Notes: generated by a model not told the origin, from the letters alone. Shown: positions 51,673 to 60,803, counted from the stretch's first letter. The stretch is 64,000 bases of DNA from Candidatus Gastranaerophilales bacterium (GCA_944326605.1 CALVEM010000001.1:124001-188000); one strand, 5' to 3'. Program-made: numbers and translations.

Positions 51673-52849
51673 ACGTTATCTTGCTAAAAAAGCTAAAAAA
51701 TTAGGAATTACTGTTGAGGAATTGAAAGAAGGAACTTCTTCGCCTGTTAAAGAAGAGCAGCCTGTTCAAACTCCGCCTCAGCCGTCTGTTTCTGCGGAGC
51801 CTCAGTATGTTCAGCGTACAATTCAAGAAGAATTAAACAGCGGACAGGTTCAGGAAAGCATTCATCAACCTTTTAACGGTATGCAGCCGGAAACTGTAAA
51901 AACAGAAGTTCCTTCTTATATTTTCGGGCCTTCAAAAATGCAGGAAACACCTAATTATAGCAGCAGTCCGATAAGTGAACCTGCAAAACCCGAAATTAAG
52001 GACACGAGAGAGAATAAATTCGGACTTATAGGTTATCCTCTGGGGCATTCGCTTTCAAAAGTTATTCACGAAGCAGGGTTTAAGAGCCTTGGAATAAATG
52101 CAGCTTACGATATTTTGGAAACTCCGCAGGATAGTCTTGTTGACAGAATAAAATGGCTTAAATCAAGCGGATATAAAGGGTTTAATGTAACAATTCCTTT
52201 AAAACTTCCGATTTCATTATTTGTAAATGAAGTCGATAAATATGCAGATCTTGCGCGTGCGGTGAATACCGTGTATATAGATGCTGATAAGTCTTTAAAA
52301 GCCTACAATACTGATGTTATAGGATTTAAAAGGGCAATCCCATCGGATATTGATTTAAGAGGTAAAAAAGTCGCAATTTTAGGTACAGGCGGGGCAGCGC
52401 ATGCAGCTTGCGTTGCATTGACTGAATGCGGTGTTGAAGAAATCGCATTTTTCACAAGAAATATCCCGAATTCTATTGAATTAATGAATTATGTGAGACG
52501 TAAATTTCCTGCAGTGAATTTCAATGTTTACCAGATAGAGAATATAAGAAATCTCGGTGAATATGCAATGCTTGTAAATACAACGCCTATCGGAATGCTT
52601 GGAAAGGCTGCTGATATGATGCCTGTTGAACCGCTTGCGCTTGAAACATTACGAAGTGATGCGGTAGTTTACGATGTTATTTATAATCCGAAAAAGACAT
52701 TGTTGATAAAAGCGGCTGAAAAATTGAATTTGAGAACTATTACGGGGCTTGATATGCTGATTTTTCAGGCAGTTGCCGCGCAGGAATTGTGGTTTGGGCA
52801 AAGACCTGATTGGAAAGATATGAAAATTGCGGCACTTGAAGCTTTGTAG
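51653..52849 (+). CDS. aroE: Shikimate dehydrogenase with long N-terminal extension
   Basis: The catalytic part begins near residue 117 (NKFGLIGYPLGHSLSKVIHE). It holds the catalytic Lys in NVTIPLK, the Asp in YNTDVIGF, the NADP motif GTGGAAHA and VNTTPIGM. The first 115 or so residues are not part of AroE. They comprise a short helix (PELYERYLAKKAKKLGITVEELKEG) and a Pro/Gln/Glu/Ser-rich region that is probably disordered. ATG 51653 has AGGAG nine bases upstream and overlaps topA by 20 bases. The extension is in one frame with the enzyme, so it appears to be a genuine fusion or linker. Confidence 0.92.
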   Translation: MNPELYERYLAKKAKKLGITVEELKEGTSSPVKEEQPVQTPPQPSVSAEPQYVQRTIQEELNSGQVQESIHQPFNGMQPETVKTEVPSYIFGPSKMQETPNYSSSPISEPAKPEIKDTRENKFGLIGYPLGHSLSKVIHEAGFKSLGINAAYDILETPQDSLVDRIKWLKSSGYKGFNVTIPLKLPISLFVNEVDKYADLARAVNTVYIDADKSLKAYNTDVIGFKRAIPSDIDLRGKKVAILGTGGAAHAACVALTECGVEEIAFFTRNIPNSIELMNYVRRKFPAVNFNVYQIENIRNLGEYAMLVNTTPIGMLGKAADMMPVEPLALETLRSDAVVYDVIYNPKKTLLIKAAEKLNLRTITGLDMLIFQAVAAQELWFGQRPDWKDMKIAALEAL

Positions 52850-52892
52850 GTTGAAAAAAGTAAGTTAATAAAAATTATGAAGGAGTAATTAA

Positions 52893-52982
52893 ATGAAAAG
52901 ATTTCAATGTCTCAAAAATTTATTAGGTCACCTATGTGTAGGGTCAAGCGGCTACGCTTGCTTCGGGGGGGGGGCACTGTAA
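52893..52982 (+). other. Short leader ORF ending after G10 tract
   Basis: ATG 52893 follows AAGGAG and encodes 29 residues through the tract, ending GGGAL and TAA at 52980-52982. One additional G would join it to the downstream prepilin frame. Confidence 0.6.
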
Positions 52983-53836
52983 GCTCCTTCGAAGGTAAAG
53001 ACGCAGCTAGAAGCAAAGATGCTAAGAGGCGAAGATGCAAAGCCAGTATCATTAATGTCATCCTGAAACAAGTTCAGGATGACATTAATATTTTCCTGAA
53101 ACGAACTTATCGTCCTAACGTCTTAACGTCCTATCGTCTAAAGAAATGTGCGTTTACTCTTGCCGAGGTCCTAATCACCCTCGGCATCATCGGAGTTGTT
53201 GCTGCAATGACAATCCCTACTGTAGTTGCAAAATATCAGCATAAGGTTCTGGAAACCCAGTTTAAAAAAGCTTATTCAATCCTGTATCAACTTGTTTTGC
53301 AGGTACAAAACGATACAGGTATGCCTTTGAATGTAAAAGATTATTCGTATGCCTATACCGGTGATAAATATAAACTTTATAATGCGCTTAAACCATATAT
53401 AATAGCGAATTTTTGTAAAACTACAAGCTGTATAGACACAATTGAAGTTGATGATGGCACAAGTCAAAATATGAAAGAATATAAAACATATAACAATAAA
53501 GTAAATACCAGCTCTTATTTTATGGAATGCGGCGATTTTATATTACCTGACGGGGTGTCTGTTTATATAGAGGCATGGAATGATCAAAATTTAATGCTTT
53601 CAATAGATGTTAACGGGGTTTCAAAACGTCCAAACCGCTGGGGACATGATTTGTTTACCTTTTCTATAGATAATGAAACAGGAAAATTAATCCCTAACGG
53701 AGTTAAAGGTGCGCGATTTGATGATACTCTAAGAGAGTGGGGTTGTTCTCTGACGACAGGTGATAAAAATAACGGAATTACCTGTTCATATTATGCATTG
53801 ACTGATCCTGATTATTTTAAAAAGCTGCCTAAATAG
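52907..53836 (+). CDS. Prepilin-like protein with repeat-encoded leader, spanning G10 tract
   Basis: The core is KKCAFTLAEVLITLGIIGVVAAM, with Ala/Phe cleavage expected. The soluble domain has two cysteine pairs but lacks the usual GWEI-DDYPW end, finishing DPDYFKKLPK. ATG 52907 lies inside the short leader ORF, in the frame that passes the G10 tract (52965-52974) to the prepilin, but has no SD. ATG 52893, with AAGGAG, is one base out of that frame. The leader translates the GCAAAGATGCTAAGAGG repeat and a CCTGAAAC/GTTCAGG palindrome (LKQVQDD). Confidence 0.8.
   Translation: MSQKFIRSPMCRVKRLRLLRGGGTVSSFEGKDAARSKDAKRRRCKASIINVILKQVQDDINIFLKRTYRPNVLTSYRLKKCAFTLAEVLITLGIIGVVAAMTIPTVVAKYQHKVLETQFKKAYSILYQLVLQVQNDTGMPLNVKDYSYAYTGDKYKLYNALKPYIIANFCKTTSCIDTIEVDDGTSQNMKEYKTYNNKVNTSSYFMECGDFILPDGVSVYIEAWNDQNLMLSIDVNGVSKRPNRWGHDLFTFSIDNETGKLIPNGVKGARFDDTLREWGCSLTTGDKNNGITCSYYALTDPDYFKKLPK
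52965..52974 (+). repeat. Homopolymeric G10 tract
   Basis: Ten G lie between CTTC and CACTG. The flanking downstream sequence matches that at 44740-44815. Confidence 0.85.
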
Positions 53837-53837
53837 A

Positions 53838-55064
53838 TTATTCATATCTTAGTGCATCAATCGGGTTTAAAAGTGAGGCTTTGTAAGCTGGGTAATAGCC
53901 GAATAATACCCCTATTGCTCCGGAAAATCCGAGTGACAGCAGAATTGAAAACAGTGAGATTGAAACATTCATAACGCCTGATACCTGAACAATCTGCGCA
54001 CCTATTATTCCGACAGCAACACCGATAAGCCCGCCGATTACCGATAATAAAAATGATTCTATTAAAAATTGTATCCTGATATCGGATGGCTTAGCGCCTA
54101 TTGCCATTCTTATTCCGATTTCTTTTGTACGTTCTGTTACCGATACAAGCATAATGTTCATAATGCCGATACCGCCTACAAGTAATGATACCGAAGCGAT
54201 TGATGCTAAAAGAATTGCAAATGTCTGAACTGTTGATTTCATTTTTTCCTGAAATTCCGCAGAATTTCTTATTTCAAAATCGTTTTCCTGATTTTTGCCT
54301 ATTCTGTGGCGTGCAACAAGGAGTTCTTCAATATCCTGCTCCGCAAGCGAAACATCATCCGGATCAGATCCTTTAACGACAATCATTGAGACAGTGCCCG
54401 GAAATGCAGTTCCGAATACTTTTTTCTGCGCGGTTGTAATTGGGATAAATATCAGATCGTCCTGATCCATCGGTCCCATACTTCCTTTTGATTTTAAAGT
54501 CCCGACAACTTTGAAAGGTATTCCGCCGACCCTCATAATTCTTCCGATAGGGTCTAAATCCCCGAAAAGTTCTGAGGCAACTGTAGATCCTATAACAGTT
54601 ACTTTGGCGGAATTTTTTATATCTTCCGGAATAAAACCTCGTCCCATATCGACTTCATAATTTTTTATGTAAAAATATTCAGGATCTGTCCCGTAAACCG
54701 TACTTGCCCAGTTCTGATTGCCGTATGTCAGCTGCTTGGATTCAGAACTTACAGATGATACGGCAGCAACCCCGCGGGCATTCTTTTTAATAGCTTCTGC
54801 ATCTTTAATTGTTAAGGTCGGGCGTGTACCCAGTCCCATTCTGACACCACCTGTTCTGGCAGAAGCCGAGCGGATTGTGAGAAGATTGCTCCCCATAGAT
54901 TCCATATCCTGTTTTACTTTTTCACTGGCGCCTGTTCCGACGGCAAGCATTATAATTACGGCGCTGACACCTATGATTATACCGAGGCTTGTCAGCATTG
55001 AACGCATTTTGTTTATTTTCAGCGATACTATCGCCATTTTTACTAAAGATTTGAAATCTATCAT
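53838..55064 (-). CDS. macB: MacB-type ABC transporter permease
   Basis: The 408 residues comprise an N-terminal helix (MRSMLTSLGIIIGVSAVIIMLAVGTG), a large periplasmic MacB-core domain (residues about 45-270) and three C-terminal helices. The conserved GGIGIMNIMLVSVTERTKEIGIRMAIGA motif marks the FtsX/MacB fold. In this system the permease and ATPase are separate genes, unlike E. coli MacB. It is the last gene of the tolC-macA-ATPase-permease set; a 142-base repeat-bearing gap separates it from the ATPase. Confidence 0.93.
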   Translation of the reverse strand: MIDFKSLVKMAIVSLKINKMRSMLTSLGIIIGVSAVIIMLAVGTGASEKVKQDMESMGSNLLTIRSASARTGGVRMGLGTRPTLTIKDAEAIKKNARGVAAVSSVSSESKQLTYGNQNWASTVYGTDPEYFYIKNYEVDMGRGFIPEDIKNSAKVTVIGSTVASELFGDLDPIGRIMRVGGIPFKVVGTLKSKGSMGPMDQDDLIFIPITTAQKKVFGTAFPGTVSMIVVKGSDPDDVSLAEQDIEELLVARHRIGKNQENDFEIRNSAEFQEKMKSTVQTFAILLASIASVSLLVGGIGIMNIMLVSVTERTKEIGIRMAIGAKPSDIRIQFLIESFLLSVIGGLIGVAVGIIGAQIVQVSGVMNVSISLFSILLSLGFSGAIGVLFGYYPAYKASLLNPIDALRYE

Positions 55065-55206
55065 AGTTTGTTCCTCAACTTACCCTCTCGCGGAGAGATG
55101 GGATATGTTTATTATTTACTAAATATTATTATTTTTTGTAAATAGCCTGCCTTCCTGCCCTCTGAGCTTCTAATCTTCCCTTTTCCATCACAGGGATGGA
55201 AAAGGA
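55065..55206. repeat. Repeat-bearing gap inside the exporter gene set
   Basis: CTCTCGCGGAGAG and TTTTCCATCACAGGGATGGAAAA are palindromes. The middle part CTGCCTTCCTGCCCTCTGAGCTTC matches the arm of the element found between rpoB and rpoC1 and inside pdxA. Confidence 0.7.
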
Positions 55207-55911
55207 TTAATATGGAATTGTGGTGTGTGTATTTATTTCATCGGAAATTATGTTTCCGTCTTTGAACCTTACTACGCGTTTGCAGTATTGTGCAATATCC
55301 GGTTCGTGGGTTACTAGAACAATTGTCTTACCCATTTCTTTGTTGAGGTTTACGAAGAATTCCATAACCTCAATACTTGTTTTTGTGTCTAAGTTGCCTG
55401 TAGGTTCATCCGCCAGAATAAGCGGGGGATCATTAACGATTGCACGTGCAATTGCAACTCTTTGCTGCTGACCGCCTGACATCTGGTTTGGCATATGATC
55501 TTCACGTTTTTCAAGCCCTACAATTTCTAAAGCTTTTTTTGCTCTTACAATTCTTTCTTCTTCCGGAATCCCTTTGTAAATCATGGGAAGTTCAACATTT
55601 TCAAGCGCAGTGGTTCTTGATATGAGGTTAAAACCCTGAAAAACAAATCCCATTTTTTCATTTCTTACCGTTGCAAGATTGTCAATGTCTAATGAAAGCA
55701 TATCTATGCCGTCAAGATGGTAACTTCCGGAATTCGGTTTATCAAGTGTACCAAGCATATTCATAAATGTCGATTTGCCTGAACCGGAAGCTCCCATAAT
55801 TGCGACGAATTCGCCTTTTTCAACAGATAAAGACACACAGTTCAGTGCATTAAAACTGTCTTCGCCTGTTTGGTATGTTTTTATTGCGTCTTTAACTTCT
55901 ATTAAACTCAT
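55207..55911 (-). CDS. ABC transporter ATP-binding protein (MacB/LolD-type)
   Basis: The 234 residues contain Walker A GASGSGKST, the Q-loop VFQGFNLI, the signature MSGGQQQRVAIARA, Walker B LILADEPTGNLD and the H-loop VTHEPD. The subtype is the MacB/LolD/FtsE group. It partners the permease at 53838-55064. Its ATG overlaps the stop of the membrane-fusion gene upstream. Confidence 0.94.
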   Translation of the reverse strand: MSLIEVKDAIKTYQTGEDSFNALNCVSLSVEKGEFVAIMGASGSGKSTFMNMLGTLDKPNSGSYHLDGIDMLSLDIDNLATVRNEKMGFVFQGFNLISRTTALENVELPMIYKGIPEEERIVRAKKALEIVGLEKREDHMPNQMSGGQQQRVAIARAIVNDPPLILADEPTGNLDTKTSIEVMEFFVNLNKEMGKTIVLVTHEPDIAQYCKRVVRFKDGNIISDEINTHTTIPY

Positions 55912-57098
55912 TATAACCTCGGGACACGCATTCTGCCGCTATTTCCGGACTTGGTATTTTTACTCCTTATACCGACAATAACCCGTGTACCTTCTTGAAT
56001 TTTGTCTGAAATAATTTCTGTATTGGTGTCATTATTTGCACCTGTTTCAATTTCTATACGTTTTGGCTTGTTTTTATCTAAAATCCAGATACCTTGATTT
56101 TTATATTTAGGTCCGTTTATGTCAGGCGTGAATTTCAAAGCCATATTCGGAACGCATTTTACGTTCTCGCTTTTATCGGTTATTATTGAAACGTTTGCAG
56201 TCATTCCCGGTTTTAGTTTCAAATCTTCGTTATTAACATCGACAATTACCGTATAGGTAACAACATTTGATTCTGTTGTCGGAGAAAGTCTTACCTGTGT
56301 AACTTTTCCCGTAAATGTACTGTCAGGGTAACCGTCAAGAGTGTAAGTCACGTCCTGACCTTCTTCTACTTTTCCGATATCAGCTTCAGAGACACTTACT
56401 TCAATCTGCATATTGGTTAAATCCTGTGCTATAGTGAATAATTCAGGAGCCTGAAAGCTTGCTGCAACAGGAGAGCCAAGGTCTATTTCACGTGAAATTA
56501 CTGTTCCGTTTACTGGTGCAATAATTTTTGTATAGCCTAAATTTGTCTTAGCGGTTCTTAAAGATGCCTGATACTGGCTGATTTGGGCTTTTGCCGCATT
56601 AATTTGTGCCAGATCTGATTTGTATGTGCTGTATTTTTCATCAAGTTCGCTTTTTGCAACAAAGTTTTTTGCGTAAAGATTTTTGTATCTTATATATTGC
56701 TGCCTGTCGTAATCCGCAATAGCCTGAAGTCTTGCAACATTTGCCTGAGCATTATTTATTTGTGCCTGATTTTGCTGAACTGTTGCTTCAAAGTTCGCAG
56801 GGTCAATCTGGGCTAAGATCTGTCCTTTTTTTACAACATCGTTATAGTCTACATATATTTCTTTGATAAGTCCTGATACTGTAGAACCAACGCTTACCGT
56901 ATTTACAGGATTAATTGTGCCTGAGGCTTCAACAACCTGAGTGATTGTACACAGCTTTACTTCACGTGTTTTATACTTAACTCTGTTGTTTGTAACAAAA
57001 CTTACGGAACCTATTATTATTGCGGCAATAATTCCTGATACAAGCGCTATATGGCGTTTTTTGATTTGTAATTGTTTAAATTTCTCAAAACTTATCAT
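55911..57098 (-). CDS. macA: MacA-type periplasmic membrane-fusion protein
   Basis: The 395 residues have an N-terminal membrane anchor (RHIALVSGIIAAIIIGSVSFV). A lipoyl half-motif (GTINPVNTVSVGSTVSGLIKEIYVDYNDVVKKGQILAQID) and a long alpha-helical hairpin (residues about 110-190) follow. The second lipoyl half (KIIAPVNGTVISREIDLGSPV) and beta-barrel (PGMTANVSI) complete it. It links the inner-membrane MacB complex to TolC. Its start overlaps the TolC-like gene by four bases. Confidence 0.92.
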   Translation of the reverse strand: MISFEKFKQLQIKKRHIALVSGIIAAIIIGSVSFVTNNRVKYKTREVKLCTITQVVEASGTINPVNTVSVGSTVSGLIKEIYVDYNDVVKKGQILAQIDPANFEATVQQNQAQINNAQANVARLQAIADYDRQQYIRYKNLYAKNFVAKSELDEKYSTYKSDLAQINAAKAQISQYQASLRTAKTNLGYTKIIAPVNGTVISREIDLGSPVAASFQAPELFTIAQDLTNMQIEVSVSEADIGKVEEGQDVTYTLDGYPDSTFTGKVTQVRLSPTTESNVVTYTVIVDVNNEDLKLKPGMTANVSIITDKSENVKCVPNMALKFTPDINGPKYKNQGIWILDKNKPKRIEIETGANNDTNTEIISDKIQEGTRVIVGIRSKNTKSGNSGRMRVPRL

Positions 57099-58543
57099 TT
57101 GTCATCCTCAATTGTTGTTGTTACGCTTTGCGGCAGGGCAATTGCTTTTTCAAGATTTGCTCTTGCAACGTTGTAGTTATAAACTGTCTGTACGTAGGAT
57201 ACCTGCGCATTGTTGTAATTTACTTTTGCATCCTGAAGCTGGATATAATCACCTAAACCTACTGCATAACGTCCGTCTGCAAGTTCAAAGTTCTCAAGAG
57301 TCTGCTTTACTTTGACAGCGAGCAAAGGTATTTGTTTTTCTAATTGTATCATGGTTATATAGAGATTTTGAACTTCAAAATAAATATCCTGTTTTGCCTG
57401 GTCTATTTCTGTTTCAGCCAGCTCAACCTGTAATTTAGCGTTGTCAATTCTGTGCTTTTGACCTTTTATGTTAACTGAACTGCTCAGGTTAATCCCGACA
57501 TTAAACGAATTTGTATTATACTGATCTCTGTAGCCGTAACCTGCAGTTGCGGAGATTTCGGGTAAATATTCTCTTTTTGTGTATTTTAAAGCTTCTTTCA
57601 TTGCATTTAAACTGGCATCGTAAACTTTTAAATCAGGACGATTTTTATATGCAAGATTAACTGATTCTTCAAATGTATAAGGAAACGGTTCAAACTTGTA
57701 GTTGTCAAGAATATTTATTTTTTCAACCTGAGAAGTAAGAAATGCATCGCTGACGTCTTTGGGCGGTTTGCTCAAATCTTTTTTCTCATCAATTTTTTCT
57801 AAGTTAACAGGGGCATAGTTATTCTGGAAATTAAAAGTTTCGGTATTTTCAATTTCGTATTCGGGAGCAAAAGCTATATACATGGAATTGTTAAGTTTTA
57901 CCAGTGCATTTTTATAATTTTTTTCGGATTCGACGAGTGTAACTTTTGAGTCGCTCAGGTTAACTTCGGCATTTACAAGATCAATTTTTGATCTTATGCC
58001 TTCGTCAAAATAAGCTTTTGTTCTCTGATAGTTTCGTTCATTAATCTGTACGTTTGCTCTGTTAACATCAAGTGTAGCTTTTGCTGCAAGAACTCCGTAG
58101 TAATTTGTTTTGACCCCGAAAATTGTTTCAAGTACAGTGTCTTCAAACTCGTAAAGTGATGCAATTCTGTCAAAATTGTACATTCTGATATTGGCATTAG
58201 TTTTCCCAAAGTTCCAGATAAGCTGGCTAATGCTTGCTTCTGCGGAATAAATGTTTGAGCTTGTATTTCTCCTATTGTTATGATTGTCTGTAAGGTTGTA
58301 GCCTGTACCTATCCCTAAAGTCGGGAAGTAATCTGATTTTGCAACCCCTAAATTGCCTTTTGCTATTCCGTAATTGTATCGGGCTTTTTTGATAAGCGGA
58401 CTGTTGTTCAGTGCAATTTGAATACAATCTTTAATATTTAAAACAGCATTTTTTTCAACGCTCATTTGCTCTACGGCAAATGAGGAAGTTATAGAGAAAC
58501 ATAAACATACTGCTATTAATGCTGCTTTTATATGAAATTTCAA
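57095..58543 (-). CDS. TolC-like outer membrane efflux protein
   Basis: The 482 residues begin with a signal peptide (FHIKAALIAVCLCFSITSSFA). Two OEP repeats follow, opening LNIKDCIQIALNNSPLIKKARYN and ESVNLAYKNRPDLKVYDASLNAM. Long helices with NLSDSKVTLVESEKNYKNALVKLN are also visible. TTG 58543 is chosen because CGAGG lies seven bases upstream and the signal peptide then begins at residue 2; the frame to 58603 has no SD. It heads the tripartite exporter set. An outer membrane is again implied. Confidence 0.9.
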   Translation of the reverse strand: MKFHIKAALIAVCLCFSITSSFAVEQMSVEKNAVLNIKDCIQIALNNSPLIKKARYNYGIAKGNLGVAKSDYFPTLGIGTGYNLTDNHNNRRNTSSNIYSAEASISQLIWNFGKTNANIRMYNFDRIASLYEFEDTVLETIFGVKTNYYGVLAAKATLDVNRANVQINERNYQRTKAYFDEGIRSKIDLVNAEVNLSDSKVTLVESEKNYKNALVKLNNSMYIAFAPEYEIENTETFNFQNNYAPVNLEKIDEKKDLSKPPKDVSDAFLTSQVEKINILDNYKFEPFPYTFEESVNLAYKNRPDLKVYDASLNAMKEALKYTKREYLPEISATAGYGYRDQYNTNSFNVGINLSSSVNIKGQKHRIDNAKLQVELAETEIDQAKQDIYFEVQNLYITMIQLEKQIPLLAVKVKQTLENFELADGRYAVGLGDYIQLQDAKVNYNNAQVSYVQTVYNYNVARANLEKAIALPQSVTTTIEDDK

Positions 58544-58685
58544 GTTTAAACCTCGATACAATATAGTAACGATTAAATCACACTTTTTGTTCATTTTAAT
58601 CATTTATGAATAGGAAATTTTAAGCAATTTTTTTATATAAAAATACTTATATATATTATAGGTTAGTTTTAAAAGGGGAAAATTT

Positions 58686-59336
58686 ATGAATATATCAGCA
58701 GTAGGATCAGTTATAAGAAAAAGTGTAAACAAAGACCTGTTCTGTCATAAATACTGGGCTTGGGCACAAAAAGAAGGCGGTGTACGTGCGACACGCAATG
58801 AGGCAGTTTCTCTCCATGGTTATTTAAACGGTATAAATCATAATTTTATAAATTGTCCTAATCCAAAGTCTATGAATGAAAAATTTTTTCAAACAAATAT
58901 GACACCGAGAGAAATGATATCTGTAACGGATTTTGATTTTAAAGAGCTGAAACCGACAGAGGGAAAACTTAATGTTTTCAGGTGTGTGGGCAAGAAACCT
59001 GAATTTTTCTCTGAGTATCCTCTTTATCAAAAACGCTGCGCAGTTAAAAAAGGTGATATTATAGATATGAAAGAATATGCCTATGCAACATCAGATATCA
59101 ATTATGCTAAAGGTTATATGCCGGATAATAAAGGAATAATGTATGAAATTGAAATTCCCAAAGGTGCGCGTGTCTCAAGAAAGGGAATATTAGGGACAAA
59201 TGATGAAATAGTGTTCCCGAGAAGTTCAAAATTTGAATGTATGGATGTGAAAAAGGTTCAGGATTCCGATAATGATTTTGTACATGTAAAGCTCCGCTAT
59301 ATTTTGCCGGATGAGCCTTGGCGTGCAAATGTTTAG
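58686..59336 (+). CDS. ADP-ribosyltransferase-like protein (possible effector)
   Basis: The 216 residues show a spaced set matching R-S-E type ADP-ribosyltransferases: R99 in KLNVFRCVG, S136 in YAYATSDINYAKGY, and E174 in GTNDEIVFPRSSKFECMDV. The E-loop has N172-x-E174 where active enzymes usually have Q/E-x-E. IMYEIEIPKGARVSR fits the intervening strand. There is no signal peptide. Its stop overlaps the convergent trkH stop by four bases. Catalysis and secretion are unproven. The fold assignment is from pattern recognition only. Confidence 0.6.
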   Translation: MNISAVGSVIRKSVNKDLFCHKYWAWAQKEGGVRATRNEAVSLHGYLNGINHNFINCPNPKSMNEKFFQTNMTPREMISVTDFDFKELKPTEGKLNVFRCVGKKPEFFSEYPLYQKRCAVKKGDIIDMKEYAYATSDINYAKGYMPDNKGIMYEIEIPKGARVSRKGILGTNDEIVFPRSSKFECMDVKKVQDSDNDFVHVKLRYILPDEPWRANV

Positions 59337-60802
59337 TTATCTTTCAGCGACCAGAAATCTTTCTGAAGCATAACAAGAAACGGTATTAATTCCAAACGTC
59401 CGACCAGCATATTAAATATCATTATCGCTTTTGTTGAAAAATGTACTCCGTCAAAACTTCCCATAGGACCTGTTGCTTTTGCAAATCCGGGACCGATATT
59501 TCCAAGTGATGTTATGCTGCTGCTTAAACCTATTGTTGTATTTTGTTCAATTACAGAGATAATGATTGATGTTATCCCGAAAATCAAGAAGTAATAGAAT
59601 GCGAAAACAACAATCTGTCTTGCAACATCTGCCGGTACTGTTTTGTTGTCAACTTTTATGTTAATAATTGCGTTAGGGTGCAGAATTTTTAAAAGTTCAC
59701 TTTTCATTGCTTTATAAATAATCATCCATCTGACCATTTTTAAGCCGCCGCCTGCCGAACTTGCACAGGAGCCCATAAACATTACCATGAACAATAAAAG
59801 TTTTGATGTATAATCCCAATTTATAAAATCAACACTTGCGCTTCCGGTTGATGTTGTTATACTTATAACCTGATATAAAGCATCTGTAAATCCTTGAAAT
59901 ACTGTTGAATGACAATTTATGACAAGTGAGATTGTAATTAGTATTGCCATAAGCATGATCATTCCGGAATATACTCTGAATTCTTCATTTTTGAATAATA
60001 TAGAAGGCTTTTTTTGTACCAGTGCCTGGTATTGAATGTTAAAACTTGCTCCGGCAAGAAACATAAAAATTAAAGTAATCCATGTAATATAATTGGAGTG
60101 GTACCCCATTATGCTTTCGGGATTAGGCGAAAAACCGCCGGCAGCCAGTGTTGCAAAAGAGTTACAAACAGCGTCAAATCCGTTCATCCCGAATGCCATT
60201 AATAAAATTATCTGCAAGACTGTTAACCCTGCATAAATTTTCCATAATGCCGAGGCGGTATTTCTTATTCTGGGAGTGAATTTATCTTCCGTAGGCCCCG
60301 GAGCTTCCGCAAAAAACATCTGACGTCCGGCAACCGCAAATTGGGGAAGTATTGCGATAAACAATACTATAATTCCCAAACCGCCGAGCCAGTGTGTCAG
60401 AGAACGCCAGAAAAAGAATGCCTGCGGATAGTCATAGTTTGTTAAAATAGTTGCACCTGTAGTTGTAATCCCCGAAACCGATTCAAACAGAGCATTAATA
60501 GGTGTTATGCCATAAAACAGATAAGGTATGGCTGAAATTATCCCGAAAATTATCCATGATACTGCAACAATAAATAAAGCCTCCGCTTTTTTTATATCGT
60601 TAAGATTTTCAAGAGTTGTAGAATTAGGTATAACCTGTCTAAAAATAAATCCAAAACCTGCAGATATAATTCCTGCGGTTAAAAACGGAATAATTGATGA
60701 ATAATCGTGATAGTAAAGAGCAACCGCAATTGGCGATAGTATCACCAGACCTATATACATCATTGTTAACCCGATTGCGTTTGCCAGATAATTTAACCGC
60801 AT
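59333..60802 (-). CDS. trkH: Trk/Ktr-type potassium channel subunit
   Basis: The 489 residues have ten or more membrane segments and four pore repeats. The selectivity-filter glycines lie in SGITTTGATIL, TLAAGGFSPN, TSTGSASVDF and SLGNIGPGF. MVMFMGSCASSAGGGLKMVRW is the conserved loop. It imports K+ with the regulatory TrkA protein, encoded just upstream with a one-base gap. TrkH rather than KtrB is favoured by length. Confidence 0.94.
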   Translation of the reverse strand: MRLNYLANAIGLTMMYIGLVILSPIAVALYYHDYSSIIPFLTAGIISAGFGFIFRQVIPNSTTLENLNDIKKAEALFIVAVSWIIFGIISAIPYLFYGITPINALFESVSGITTTGATILTNYDYPQAFFFWRSLTHWLGGLGIIVLFIAILPQFAVAGRQMFFAEAPGPTEDKFTPRIRNTASALWKIYAGLTVLQIILLMAFGMNGFDAVCNSFATLAAGGFSPNPESIMGYHSNYITWITLIFMFLAGASFNIQYQALVQKKPSILFKNEEFRVYSGMIMLMAILITISLVINCHSTVFQGFTDALYQVISITTSTGSASVDFINWDYTSKLLLFMVMFMGSCASSAGGGLKMVRWMIIYKAMKSELLKILHPNAIINIKVDNKTVPADVARQIVVFAFYYFLIFGITSIIISVIEQNTTIGLSSSITSLGNIGPGFAKATGPMGSFDGVHFSTKAIMIFNMLVGRLELIPFLVMLQKDFWSLKDN

Positions 60803-60803
60803 T

